Origin: an uncultured Eubacteriales bacterium
Lineage (GTDB): Bacteria; Bacillota; Clostridia; Oscillospirales; Acutalibacteraceae
Assembly: GCA_900315875.1 (NCBI GenBank)
Contig: ONAX01000012.1
Span: forward strand, 1 to 32,032
Length of the DNA: 32,032 nucleotides
Direction: 5' to 3'
Position numbers and translations under genes: made by a program. This document shows, piece after piece, positions 1 through 6,664 of the stretch (position 1 is the stretch's first letter; each line of letters begins with the position of its first letter). The notes below the pieces were generated by a model. That model was not told the origin of the DNA and made no database searches. It worked only from the letters and a program-made list of their open reading frames with translations.

Positions 1-283
1 CGGACGCATACACCAGACCCTCTGCCATGTACAAAAGCCCCTGCGAGGACGTTGCTGTGAACGTCCGCACACCCGCCGCCGATGCGCCGATCGCACAGGA
101 AAGCGCGGAATGTTCGGATTCTACGTGGATGAACTCGGCGTCCAGACTGCCGTCCTCCACCATGTCGGACAGGCGCTCGACTACAATCGTCTGCGGGGTG
201 ATCGGGTACGCGGACACAACCTCCGGACGCGCCAGACGGATACCCGCTGCAAAGGCTTCATCGCCGGATAAATACTGTTTCAT
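1..283 (-). CDS. porA: 2-oxoacid:ferredoxin oxidoreductase alpha subunit (pyruvate-type), N-terminal part, cut by window edge
   Basis: This partial gene encodes the first 94 residues of the alpha (pyrimidine-binding/core) subunit of a four-subunit 2-oxoacid:ferredoxin oxidoreductase, a cytoplasmic enzyme that decarboxylates pyruvate or a similar 2-oxoacid to acyl-CoA with TPP and reduces ferredoxin. The peptide starts MKQYLSGDEAFAAGI and contains the family signatures YPITPQT (about residue 27), ESEHSAL and FTATSSQGL. Its ATG overlaps the stop of the delta gene by 4 bp (ATGA), so the two are translationally coupled. Order gamma-delta-alpha matches the common four-subunit POR layout, and the beta gene is expected beyond position 1. 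Substrate is not proven: pyruvate is likeliest, but a branched-chain or other 2-oxoacid is possible. Confidence 0.88.
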   Translation of the reverse strand, partial: MKQYLSGDEAFAAGIRLARPEVVSAYPITPQTIVVERLSDMVEDGSLDAEFIHVESEHSALSCAIGASAAGVRTFTATSSQGLLYMAEGLVYAS

Positions 284-573
284 TTGCGTTCCGCCTCCAT
301 TCTGATTGCGCCGATTTTGCACGTTTTTTCGCATATTCCGCAGCCCTTGCAAAAGTCATAATCAACGACGGCTTTCCCGTTCTGAATCGAGATCACGCCG
401 TCCGGACAGTACAGGTAGCACTGGGAACATCCCACACATTTCTGGGCATTGATGACCGGGCGGATGCTCCGCCAGCCGGCATTGACCGTCACGAGATACC
501 CGGCTTCATAACAGGTATCCTCCGGCACATCATCAAAGCCGAACACTTTCTTTTCGCGGATAAACGGCCTCAT
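280..573 (-). CDS. porD: 2-oxoacid:ferredoxin oxidoreductase delta subunit (2x[4Fe-4S] ferredoxin)
   Basis: A 97-residue ferredoxin-type subunit that carries electrons from the TPP/core subunits of the POR complex to free ferredoxin. Two complete [4Fe-4S] motifs are visible: C46-x2-C49-x2-C52-x3-C56 and C75-x2-C78-x2-C81-x3-C85. The N-terminal ~40 residues are the usual extension that docks delta subunits to the complex. It overlaps both the gamma gene upstream and the alpha gene downstream by 4 bp. The length is normal for the family and nothing looks damaged. This stretch looks clearly more G+C-rich by eye than the ABC-transporter genes next to it. Confidence 0.92.
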   Translation of the reverse strand: MRPFIREKKVFGFDDVPEDTCYEAGYLVTVNAGWRSIRPVINAQKCVGCSQCYLYCPDGVISIQNGKAVVDYDFCKGCGICEKTCKIGAIRMEAERK

Positions 574-1082
574 GCCGACACCTCCTTTGCTGCCTGCGCG
601 ACAGCCTGCTTGTTTTTCTGACGGATTTTAGGCGCAAGATAGCCGTCAATGGCGGTTTCCAGATCGGAAATGCTCACCACATCCGATACGCCGGACAGTG
701 CGCCGAGCATCACGGTATTGACCACCGGAAGCCGCAGGTTTTTCGCCAGTGCATCGCCGTCAAATGCAGTCCAGTCGCCTTTTTCTGATTTCGTGTTGAC
801 GATAATTTTTCCATCTTGTTTCAATAATTTCTTCAAATTTTCAGAATACAGCGTCTCGTCCAGAATGACGATATAATCCGCAAGCTCCGTTTCACTGCGG
901 TCTAAAATCGGCTTGGAATCGAGCTTTGTGAACGCTCTGATCGGCGCGCCTCTGCGTTCGGGACCGAAGGAAGGAAACGCAAGAGCATATGCACCGTCTT
1001 TCAGGGACGCTGCCTCTCCGAGCAGTCTTGCCGCCGTAAAGGCTCCCTGACCTCCTCTGCCGTGCCATAATATTTCTGTCAC
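570..1082 (-). CDS. porG: 2-oxoacid:ferredoxin oxidoreductase gamma subunit
   Basis: The 170-residue gamma subunit of the POR complex. Near the N-terminus it has the family's glycine-rich WHGRGGQGAFTA segment (residues 6-17), followed by FPSFGPERRGAP, which is typical of pyruvate/2-oxoacid oxidoreductase gamma chains. I chose a GTG start at 1082 because a strong SD (GGAGGG) lies 7 nt upstream and translation from there gives the canonical N-terminus. Only 12 nt separate it from the ABC permease stop and no terminator lies between, so por genes and importer are probably one transcript. That pairing is unusual and is treated in the findings. Confidence 0.9.
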   Translation of the reverse strand: MTEILWHGRGGQGAFTAARLLGEAASLKDGAYALAFPSFGPERRGAPIRAFTKLDSKPILDRSETELADYIVILDETLYSENLKKLLKQDGKIIVNTKSEKGDWTAFDGDALAKNLRLPVVNTVMLGALSGVSDVVSISDLETAIDGYLAPKIRQKNKQAVAQAAKEVSA

Positions 1083-1094
1083 TGTCTGTCCCTC

Positions 1095-2093
1095 CTATAC
1101 CTTCCAGCGAAGCAGGAATTTCTGTATCCTGTTGAATACAAATGAAATAAATACAATCACTATTCCGACAACTATCAGACCGACTATCGTTCTTGTATAA
1201 TCACCGAAATCTGAATAATTCTTTATGTAATAGCCAAGACCGCTTTGTGCGCCGATCATTTCAGCCGAGGTCAGCAGTACAAACGATACCGTAAGACCCT
1301 GGTTGCAGCCTATAAATATCTGCTGCAGTGACGCCGGTAGCATGATTGAAAAAAGCATTGTAAACTTGTTGACATTCAGCACCTTGGCGGAATCTATGGT
1401 CTTTTTCTCTACGTTCATTACACCGCTCATCGTTCCTCCGAGAACAGGCCAGAAGGTTGCAAGGAAGATAACGAATACCGAAACACTTCGGAATGTCGGC
1501 AGCAGTGCAATGCCGTAGGGTATATATACAATCGGCGGTATTGCGCCGAGGAATTTTGAAATGTAGGTTGCGGCGCCTCCGAGTCTTGCACTCCACCCGA
1601 GGAAAAGACCCAGCGGAACAGCAACCGCTATAGCAAGCAGGTAGCCCTGCAGAATAATACTGATAGAACTCTGGATGTTGACAAGTATCTTGTCATAATC
1701 CGCAATAGCCTGCCAGAACACTCTTCCCGGCGGCGGAAAAAGCGCAGGCTTCAGAAGACTGAATTTTGCCGTTGCAAGCGTCCATGCGATAAGCAGTCCG
1801 TAGATAAAGGCAACTATATCGACAAACAGGTTAAGTGCTACAGGCTTTTTTATCAGAGCTGAAACCACCAGCGTCAATACCTCGACACCGATTACAAACC
1901 ATATTGAATAAGCAGCATAGGTTTCAGTCGTCAGCTTATCCGGGATCAGCTGTATCAGTAAAAATACGATGAACAGCGCATGTACAACTCTGAAATATCT
2001 GCGGAAGAATTCCGTTTTAAGCCTGGAATCTGTTTTAACTTTTCTTTCATGACCTATTGCCGGTGAGACAATAGCATCTGCACGGATATTCAT
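1095..2093 (-). CDS. ABC transporter permease, sulfonate/nitrate/taurine (SsuC/TauC) type
   Basis: A 332-residue inner-membrane permease of the binding-protein-dependent superfamily (BPD_transp_1). A hydrophobic N-terminal half with about three membrane segments (near residues 32-50, 62-80 and 88-110) precedes the conserved permease domain (about 140-325). The EAA-like loop that contacts the ATPase lies near GGTMSGVMNVEKKTI. The N-terminal extension is longer than in E. coli SsuC. Its ATG overlaps the ATPase stop (TAATG). With the ATPase and binding protein it forms a complete importer; the substrate could be a sulfonate or another sulfur compound given the regulon, but sequence alone cannot fix it. 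Confidence 0.88.
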   Translation of the reverse strand: MNIRADAIVSPAIGHERKVKTDSRLKTEFFRRYFRVVHALFIVFLLIQLIPDKLTTETYAAYSIWFVIGVEVLTLVVSALIKKPVALNLFVDIVAFIYGLLIAWTLATAKFSLLKPALFPPPGRVFWQAIADYDKILVNIQSSISIILQGYLLAIAVAVPLGLFLGWSARLGGAATYISKFLGAIPPIVYIPYGIALLPTFRSVSVFVIFLATFWPVLGGTMSGVMNVEKKTIDSAKVLNVNKFTMLFSIMLPASLQQIFIGCNQGLTVSFVLLTSAEMIGAQSGLGYYIKNYSDFGDYTRTIVGLIVVGIVIVFISFVFNRIQKFLLRWKV

Positions 2094-2905
2094 TACAGCA
2101 CCACCTCCTCGCCGCCGATCTTTTCGGCAATATCACTGTAAAACAGAGCAAGCAGCTTGTTTCTGAAATTGTTATATTCTTTTGTCTGCACAAGCTGCGC
2201 GCGGTTTCTCGGTCGGTCAAAAGGAACTTCAATTTCCTTGTAAACCTGGCCGGGGTTCGCTCTCATCATAACAATCCTGTCGGAAAGCAGTATTGCCTCG
2301 TCAATATCGTGGGTAACGAATACAACGGTTTTTCTTTCCTTCGTTCCGTCGCCCTCCCACAGCTCAAGCAGAAGCTCCTGAAGGATTGTACGGTTTTTAG
2401 CGTCAATAGCTCCGAACGGCTCATCCATGAGAAGGATATCCGTATCCATCGCAAGCGCCCTTGCAATAGCAACGCGCTGCTGCATTCCGCCGGACAGCTG
2501 GGACGGGTATTTGTTCTTGAACTGCTCAAGTCCGACCTTATCAAGAAATTCATCTGCTATTTTAAGACGTTCTGAGCGGCTTGCCTCTTTATTGACCTGC
2601 TTGATGCCGAATGCGACATTCTTTCTTGCAGTCATCCACGGGAATAGTGAATAATGCTGGAAGACAACCCCTCTGTCTGTTCCGGTGCCATGAACAGGCT
2701 CACCGTCAATCAGTATTTCTCCCTCTGTCGGGGAATTGATGCCCTCAAGGATGCTCAGCAGCGTGCTTTTTCCGCAGCCGCTGGAGCCTATTATGCTGAC
2801 AAATTCGCCTTCCTCAATTTTAAAGCTCACATCCCTGAGTGCCGTAAAGCTCTTTTTCTTTTCGACGTAATCGACCGTCAGATGATTTATCTCTATTTTA
2901 CTCAT
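2093..2905 (-). CDS. ABC transporter ATP-binding protein, SsuB/TauB type
   Basis: A 270-residue cytoplasmic ATPase that powers the importer. All nucleotide-binding motifs are intact: Walker A GSSGCGKST (about residues 39-47), the Q-loop within VFQHYSLFPWM, the signature LSGGMQQRVAIARA (about 138-151), Walker B ILLMDEPFGAID and the switch histidine in FVTHDIDEA. The sequence groups with the nitrate/sulfonate/taurine ATPases. It lies between the binding-protein gene and the permease. A strong hairpin separates it from the binding-protein stop, which may set unequal expression of the two genes. Confidence 0.93.
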   Translation of the reverse strand: MSKIEINHLTVDYVEKKKSFTALRDVSFKIEEGEFVSIIGSSGCGKSTLLSILEGINSPTEGEILIDGEPVHGTGTDRGVVFQHYSLFPWMTARKNVAFGIKQVNKEASRSERLKIADEFLDKVGLEQFKNKYPSQLSGGMQQRVAIARALAMDTDILLMDEPFGAIDAKNRTILQELLLELWEGDGTKERKTVVFVTHDIDEAILLSDRIVMMRANPGQVYKEIEVPFDRPRNRAQLVQTKEYNNFRNKLLALFYSDIAEKIGGEEVVL

Positions 2906-2928
2906 ATCAATTCATCTCTGCTTTTTCC

Positions 2929-2948
2929 TTCCGGCAGAAATGCCGGAA
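2929..2948 (-). promoter_or_regulatory. Intercistronic hairpin after the binding-protein gene
   Basis: A perfect 8-bp stem (TTCCGGCA / TGCCGGAA) with a 4-nt loop begins immediately after the binding-protein stop codon and has no U-tract. By analogy with malE-type operons it probably protects the 3' end of the binding-protein mRNA, so that more binding protein than ATPase is made. It is not a full terminator. Confidence 0.65.
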
Positions 2949-4094
2949 TTATTCAAATTCATCGAAATGCTTCTGCAGACCTGAATATACTGTATCATCG
3001 GGATTTTCTTCGATCAGGCTTGCAAGTGCATTCTTATATATATCGGTATTGTAAAGCTTGTCAATATCATAATCATCTGTATAGCCAAGCTTGACAACAG
3101 AATCCTTAAGAGCTACTGTACCCTGCTTGTCCGGATCCGGAACGGATGTGCCGTACCCGCCGTAAACCTCGGTATTGATAAGCTCTTCATCGATATCGAT
3201 GTACTTCTTTACATCCTTTACTGTCTGTTCCTTGTTTTCCTGTGTAAACTTATATGCCTTTATAAGTGCTCTTTCAAATGCATTGTAGGAATTCGGGTAT
3301 TTGCTCAACGCCGCAGTGGCTGCGACCTGACGGCAGCAGGGCTGGTTTTTGAGCAGTGGCTCTTCTGAGCAGCGGTAAACAATCTTGTAGCCCTGGCTCT
3401 CAGCAAGTGAGGTATAGGGTGAATATGCCGAAACAGCATCTATAGTGTCATTCTGCAGAGCATTGTATGCGTCCTTCTGACTATCAAAATAAACAATGTT
3501 TACCTTGTCCTCTCCCTCGCCTATCTCGATACCTTTGTCTTTAAGAAGTATCTGCAGCTCGGCGTCCTGAACACTGTTTTTAACAGAAGCAACGTTTCTT
3601 CCTTTAAGAATAGATATATCCCATTTATCAAGACCTTCGACATATTCAGGCTTGATAACATAACCGTGACCGTTTGTCATTGCACCGCCGAAGATCGTCA
3701 GATCGTGTCCCTGGCTCTGGAATGTTATTGAGGGAACTGAACCGATAAATGCAACATCGAGCTTTTCGGATTCAAGTCCGGATGCAAGCTCTGCAGCAGA
3801 TGAGAAAAGCGTAAGGGTTACGTCAAGTCCCTCGTCATCAAAGTAACCTTCTTCCTTAGCAACAAAGCCCAGAAGATGAGCTGTAGAATTGAGGTGACCG
3901 AGATTGAAGCTTGTCTTTTCAAGTTCAGCACCCTGTGATGCAGTCGATGCTGCGGATGAATTATCACCACTTGAAGTGCCTGCAGCAGAGGAAGAAGCTC
4001 CGCCGTCGGTTGTATTACAGCCTGCGAGGGCTGTCAGTGAAAGTGTTGCTGCAAAAAACGCAGCTGCTATTCTTGTCTTTATCTTTGTATTCAT
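2949..4094 (-). CDS. ABC transporter substrate-binding lipoprotein, NMT1/SsuA-like
   Basis: A 381-residue extracellular lipoprotein. The signal peptide MNTKIKTRIAAAFFAATLSL is followed by the lipobox LTALAGC, then a Ser/Ala-rich linker and a periplasmic-binding-protein type II fold of the sulfonate/nitrate/taurine group (segments such as YFDDEGLDVTLTLFSS and LDVAFIGSVPSI). I moved the start to the ATG at 4094 because it has an SD (AAAGGAAAG) at proper spacing and yields a clean signal peptide; an in-frame ATG lies 18 nt upstream. A CC pair occurs inside the mature domain (NQPCCRQ), unusual for a secreted protein. It follows the Cys-Cys lipoprotein gene closely, so both share the leader described below. 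Confidence 0.88.
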   Translation of the reverse strand: MNTKIKTRIAAAFFAATLSLTALAGCNTTDGGASSSAAGTSSGDNSSAASTASQGAELEKTSFNLGHLNSTAHLLGFVAKEEGYFDDEGLDVTLTLFSSAAELASGLESEKLDVAFIGSVPSITFQSQGHDLTIFGGAMTNGHGYVIKPEYVEGLDKWDISILKGRNVASVKNSVQDAELQILLKDKGIEIGEGEDKVNIVYFDSQKDAYNALQNDTIDAVSAYSPYTSLAESQGYKIVYRCSEEPLLKNQPCCRQVAATAALSKYPNSYNAFERALIKAYKFTQENKEQTVKDVKKYIDIDEELINTEVYGGYGTSVPDPDKQGTVALKDSVVKLGYTDDYDIDKLYNTDIYKNALASLIEENPDDTVYSGLQKHFDEFE

Positions 4095-4124
4095 GATTAT
4101 CTTTCCTTTCATTCTTATGTATAT

Positions 4125-4580
4125 TTATTCGCCGTCACAGCAATCAGGAATATGAGAGCTTTCTGCTGTTTTGTTTCTGCAGCATTCTGGAACCCCGGAA
4201 TCCTCATCTGAGCCTTCCTTGCAGCAGTCGTGGTTTGCTGATCCCTCTTCTGATTTTTCACTGCAGCAGTCAGGCATGCTGTCTTGTTCTGAGTCCTCCT
4301 GCTTGCAGCAATCAGGCTTTTCACTATGCTGCTCATCGTCTTCATTATGACAACAGCTCTTTTCGTGACTCTTTGCTGCTGATTCTTCGCTGCTTTCTGC
4401 TTCAGTTGATGGAGCCGGACTGTTTTCAGTTGAAGCTTCTGTACTGCTTTCATTTTCAGCAGATGATACTGAGCTGCCATCAGAGCTTGTGTCAGTCTTT
4501 TCCGGGACTGCTGCACATCCTGCCAGGACGGTTACACTCAGTGCTGCGGCAAGCAGTGCCGCTGTGATGATTTTCTTCAT
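4125..4580 (-). CDS. Secreted lipoprotein with six Cys-Cys pairs, function unknown
   Basis: This 151-residue protein matches no family I recognise. It has a signal peptide with lipobox (LSVTVLAGC, lipid Cys at residue 22), a Ser/Glu/Thr-rich linker (about 25-73) and a repeat region (about 74-151) with six CC pairs: one SCCH, then DCC, DCC, DCC, ECC and DCC, spaced roughly 13-16 residues and separated by acidic, hydrophilic spacers. There is no predicted globular core. Such a tail could bind metal ions, exchange disulfides with extracellular cystine, or hand a ligand to the adjacent binding protein; all three are inference. It is the first gene of the importer operon, 30 nt before the binding-protein start, and directly follows a cysteine-rich leader ORF and terminator. 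The start has an AAGGAAAAGGA SD. Confidence 0.8.
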   Translation of the reverse strand: MKKIITAALLAAALSVTVLAGCAAVPEKTDTSSDGSSVSSAENESSTEASTENSPAPSTEAESSEESAAKSHEKSCCHNEDDEQHSEKPDCCKQEDSEQDSMPDCCSEKSEEGSANHDCCKEGSDEDSGVPECCRNKTAESSHIPDCCDGE

Positions 4581-4617
4581 ATTCCTTTTCCTTTCGTATC
4601 TTTTTTGCCCGAAGGCA

Positions 4618-4645
4618 CAAAAAAGGAAGTCAACACATGACTTCC
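4618..4645 (-). terminator. Intrinsic terminator (attenuator) before the Cys-Cys lipoprotein operon
   Basis: Read on the minus strand, GGAAGTCA and TGACTTCC form a perfect 8-bp stem (4638-4645 with 4625-4632) around a 5-nt loop, followed by a run of six U. It lies between the Cys-rich leader ORF (stop at 4668) and the lipoprotein start (4580), so it must be read through for operon expression. A competing helix is available: 4674-4681 (CTTTCCGA, the last codons of the leader ORF) pairs over 8 bp with 4641-4648 (TCGGGAAG), taking five bases of the terminator's 5' arm. A second small hairpin with a UUCG loop follows at about 4605-4617. Confidence 0.8.
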
Positions 4646-4667
4646 CGAGTGAAACGCAGAATAACCA

Positions 4668-4769
4668 TCACATTCGGAAAGCGCAGCAAGCCCTAACGCA
4701 GAAAACTGATCTCTGCGTTCTACACATACAAATCTCTGTACACATTTTCTTTGCAACTGTGGTTGTCAT
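4668..4769 (-). CDS. Cysteine-rich leader peptide (33 aa), putative attenuator of the importer/por operon
   Basis: A short ORF with a strong SD (GAGGAGG, 7 nt before the ATG) encodes 33 residues beginning MTTTVAKKMCTEICMCR. It has six Cys, at positions 10, 14, 16, 24, 28 and 29. Its tail overlaps the RNA arm that can compete with the downstream terminator. Segment 4712-4719 (AACGCAGA, codons 17-20) is complementary to 4695-4702 and also to 4653-4660, so alternative folding is built in. A ribosome paused at Cys14 or Cys16 would cover the first segment. I infer a cysteine-starvation attenuator; the protein itself is probably not functional. It is not similar in sequence to the 49-aa leader described further right. 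Confidence 0.75.
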   Translation of the reverse strand: MTTTVAKKMCTEICMCRTQRSVFCVRACCAFRM

Positions 4770-4771
4770 AG

Positions 4772-4881
4772 CGGTTTCCTCCTCATTGTATTATTCCTGA
4801 TCCGTCAGCAGTTCTTAAAGCTGCTGTATCTGACCAGGATAACGAAATTCTGCTCCGGCGACTTGCCGTTTCTATTTCGTT
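4772..4881 (-). promoter_or_regulatory. Structured 5' untranslated RNA upstream of the Cys leader ORF
   Basis: Between the predicted transcription start and the leader SD, the RNA can form an 8-bp helix AACGAAAT/ATTTCGTT enclosing a small CGGC-AAGTC-GCCG hairpin. A second stem follows, with outer arms CCTGGTC/GATCAGG and inner arms CAGCAG/CTGCTG. This is more structure than a simple leader needs, and could be an RNA element or just a stabilising fold. I do not recognise a known riboswitch class. Confidence 0.4.
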
Positions 4882-4887
4882 GAGCTT

Positions 4888-4938
4888 ATTATAACATCGT
4901 TTTTGGCTCTTGTCCAATATCCTATAGGTATTATAGGT
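4888..4938 (-). promoter_or_regulatory. Promoter and 19-bp operator of the Cys-Cys lipoprotein/importer/por operon
   Basis: On the minus strand a TATAAT -10 box (4888-4893) lies 17-18 nt from a -35-like TTGGACA (4911-4917). Just upstream is ACCTA-N9-TAGGA (4920-4938), part of a run of three direct ACCTAT(T/A) half-sites reaching about 4946. The same inverted repeat with the same 9-nt spacer lies downstream of the -10 box at the cysK and gshA promoters. Here it sits upstream of the -35, so the effect may differ (activation or different geometry). Confidence 0.65.
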
Positions 4939-4953
4939 AATAGGTTTTCCCTA

Positions 4954-5736
4954 TTACCCGTTCAGTATTTCCATTGCATTTCTCCAGGCAATCTGCTCAC
5001 GCTCACCGGCACTGAGCCGGAGCTTCAGAAAGCTGTCAACCTCCTTTGCCGGATCCCAGAGCGGGAAATCAGTTCCGAAGAGTATCCTTTCCGCTCCATA
5101 ACCCCTGATGTAGCGCAGAGTCTGATCCGGCGGCAGAAACATTGTCGTGCTTGATATATCGAGATAGCACTCGGTATCACGCAAAAGCTCAAACGCTTCC
5201 CCGAAAAGAGACCAGCCCCCAAGATGCGCAGCAATTACCTGCAGCCGCGGAAAATCATCTATCACCTTTTTCAGGCGGCGCGGGTGCGAATAGTCAAAAC
5301 GTTTATCGCCGCAATGAATCAGTACAGGCAGCCTGCCCTGAATAAGATCAAATACTTCGTACAGACGTTTGTCATCTGTATTGAAATGCTGTGTATCAGG
5401 GTGCAGCTTTATGCCGCGAAGACCCGAATGCAGAATAAAGTCAGCCTCTCCTGCCGGATCTTCACAGTCCGGATGAAGTGTGCCGAACCCGAAAAATTCC
5501 TGATGAGAGCTGACCTCGTCTATAATAAAATTATTAATGTGCCGAACCTGATCCGGCCTTGTAGCAACAGGCAGCAGTACAAAGCGCGAAATACCTGCCG
5601 CCTTGCCTGCTGTCAGAAGTTCCTCTCCGGTTCCGTTATGAGCCGGAGAGATATTATAGAAATCACCGGTAGCCTGCGTTGCCTTTGCGGCTATTTTATC
5701 CGGATATATATGTGCGTGAAAATCAATTATCTCCAT
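4954..5736 (-). CDS. Amidohydrolase-family metal-dependent hydrolase
   Basis: A 260-residue TIM-barrel protein of the amidohydrolase-2 group (hydrolases and decarboxylases of ACMSD type). Metal-binding positions are visible: H7-A-H9 (FHAHIYP), LIHCGD, the histidine of IAAHLGG and the Asp of FGTDFP. The GIKLHPD segment is also typical. The reaction is unknown. It is the last gene of the cysK/mcc operon, and its ATG lies inside the end of the LysR gene (14-bp overlap), so the two are coupled. A role in clearing a sulfur or amino-acid by-product would fit the context but is only inference. Confidence 0.83.
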   Translation of the reverse strand: MEIIDFHAHIYPDKIAAKATQATGDFYNISPAHNGTGEELLTAGKAAGISRFVLLPVATRPDQVRHINNFIIDEVSSHQEFFGFGTLHPDCEDPAGEADFILHSGLRGIKLHPDTQHFNTDDKRLYEVFDLIQGRLPVLIHCGDKRFDYSHPRRLKKVIDDFPRLQVIAAHLGGWSLFGEAFELLRDTECYLDISSTTMFLPPDQTLRYIRGYGAERILFGTDFPLWDPAKEVDSFLKLRLSAGEREQIAWRNAMEILNG

Positions 5737-6655
5737 CTTCTACTCCTAAATATGCTTTAAGCTCCTCAATATACATTTTGCCGACCCTGCTGAGATGATT
5801 GTCCTTTTTGGTGATGTAACCTATTCTCATGCTGCTGCCGGGATGCTCGCTGTCCGGCTCATAGGGAATCGCGACAAAGTCGCTGCCGTTGAGCTCCTCG
5901 CATATTATGCCGGAGCAAAGCGTGTAGCCATCAAGTCCCACCATCAGGTTAAGCATTGTCGCCCTGTCGGTAGCTTTTATTGTACGCGGATAATGGTTGC
6001 TGCTGAGTATTTCCTCGTCAAAATACATTGAACCGCTGCCGCCCTGTTCAAAAGACAGGCTGGGGTATTCTATCAGCTCATCAAAGCGTATGCTGCTCTT
6101 ATTTGCAAGCGGATGACCCTTGCGCAGATACACATATGCCTCGCAGCGGATAAGCTCGTGGAATTCAAGCTTGTTTGTGCGAAAAAGCTTCGTTAGCAGA
6201 GGTGTATTGAAATCGCTGAGGTACAGGATGCCGATCTCACTCAACATATTGCTTACATCATCAATCACCTTACGTGTACGCACCTCGCGGATAGCAAATT
6301 CATATTCGTCCGTGTTCAGCTTTTTTACAAGCTCCACAAAGCTCTTCACCGCGAAGGAATAGTGCTGGGTGGATACAGCGAATTTCTTTTTGAGCGTGCC
6401 GCCCTCGCCGTAAAGTTCAATTATATTTTCATACTGTCTGTACAGGTCACGGGCGTAAGATATGAATTCGACGCCGTCGCTGGTTAGTGTAACACCCTTG
6501 CCGCTGCGGTGGAATATGGTTATCCCGAGCTCACGTTCAAGCTCGCGCACAGCCTCCGTAAGCGAGGGCTGCGAAATGTACAGCACCTCACTTGCCTTAT
6601 TGAACGAACCCTGCTCCGAAATCGTTATTGCATAATGTATCTGTTGTAATGTCAT
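5723..6655 (-). CDS. LysR-family transcriptional regulator
   Basis: A 310-residue LTTR. The N-terminal winged helix-turn-helix (residues about 1-60, with SFNKASEVLYISQPSLTEAV) is canonical and is followed by a LysR substrate-binding domain (about 90-300). An SD AAGGTG precedes the ATG closely; 9 nt separate it from the mccA stop. Being inside the methionine-to-cysteine operon, it may respond to O-acetylserine or a related intermediate as CysB/CysL-type regulators do. Whether it binds the 19-bp ACCTA repeats is unknown; those look more like an Rrf2-type site. Confidence 0.9.
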   Translation of the reverse strand: MTLQQIHYAITISEQGSFNKASEVLYISQPSLTEAVRELERELGITIFHRSGKGVTLTSDGVEFISYARDLYRQYENIIELYGEGGTLKKKFAVSTQHYSFAVKSFVELVKKLNTDEYEFAIREVRTRKVIDDVSNMLSEIGILYLSDFNTPLLTKLFRTNKLEFHELIRCEAYVYLRKGHPLANKSSIRFDELIEYPSLSFEQGGSGSMYFDEEILSSNHYPRTIKATDRATMLNLMVGLDGYTLCSGIICEELNGSDFVAIPYEPDSEHPGSSMRIGYITKKDNHLSRVGKMYIEELKAYLGVEDGDN

Positions 6656-6664
6656 AGCGCACCT

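Noticed and set aside
4115-4516. A 133-codon minus-strand ORF overlapping the Cys-Cys lipoprotein
   Set aside because: It is the shifted reading of the repeat region (Gln/Lys-rich), has no SD, and the lipoprotein frame has a clean signal peptide and SD.
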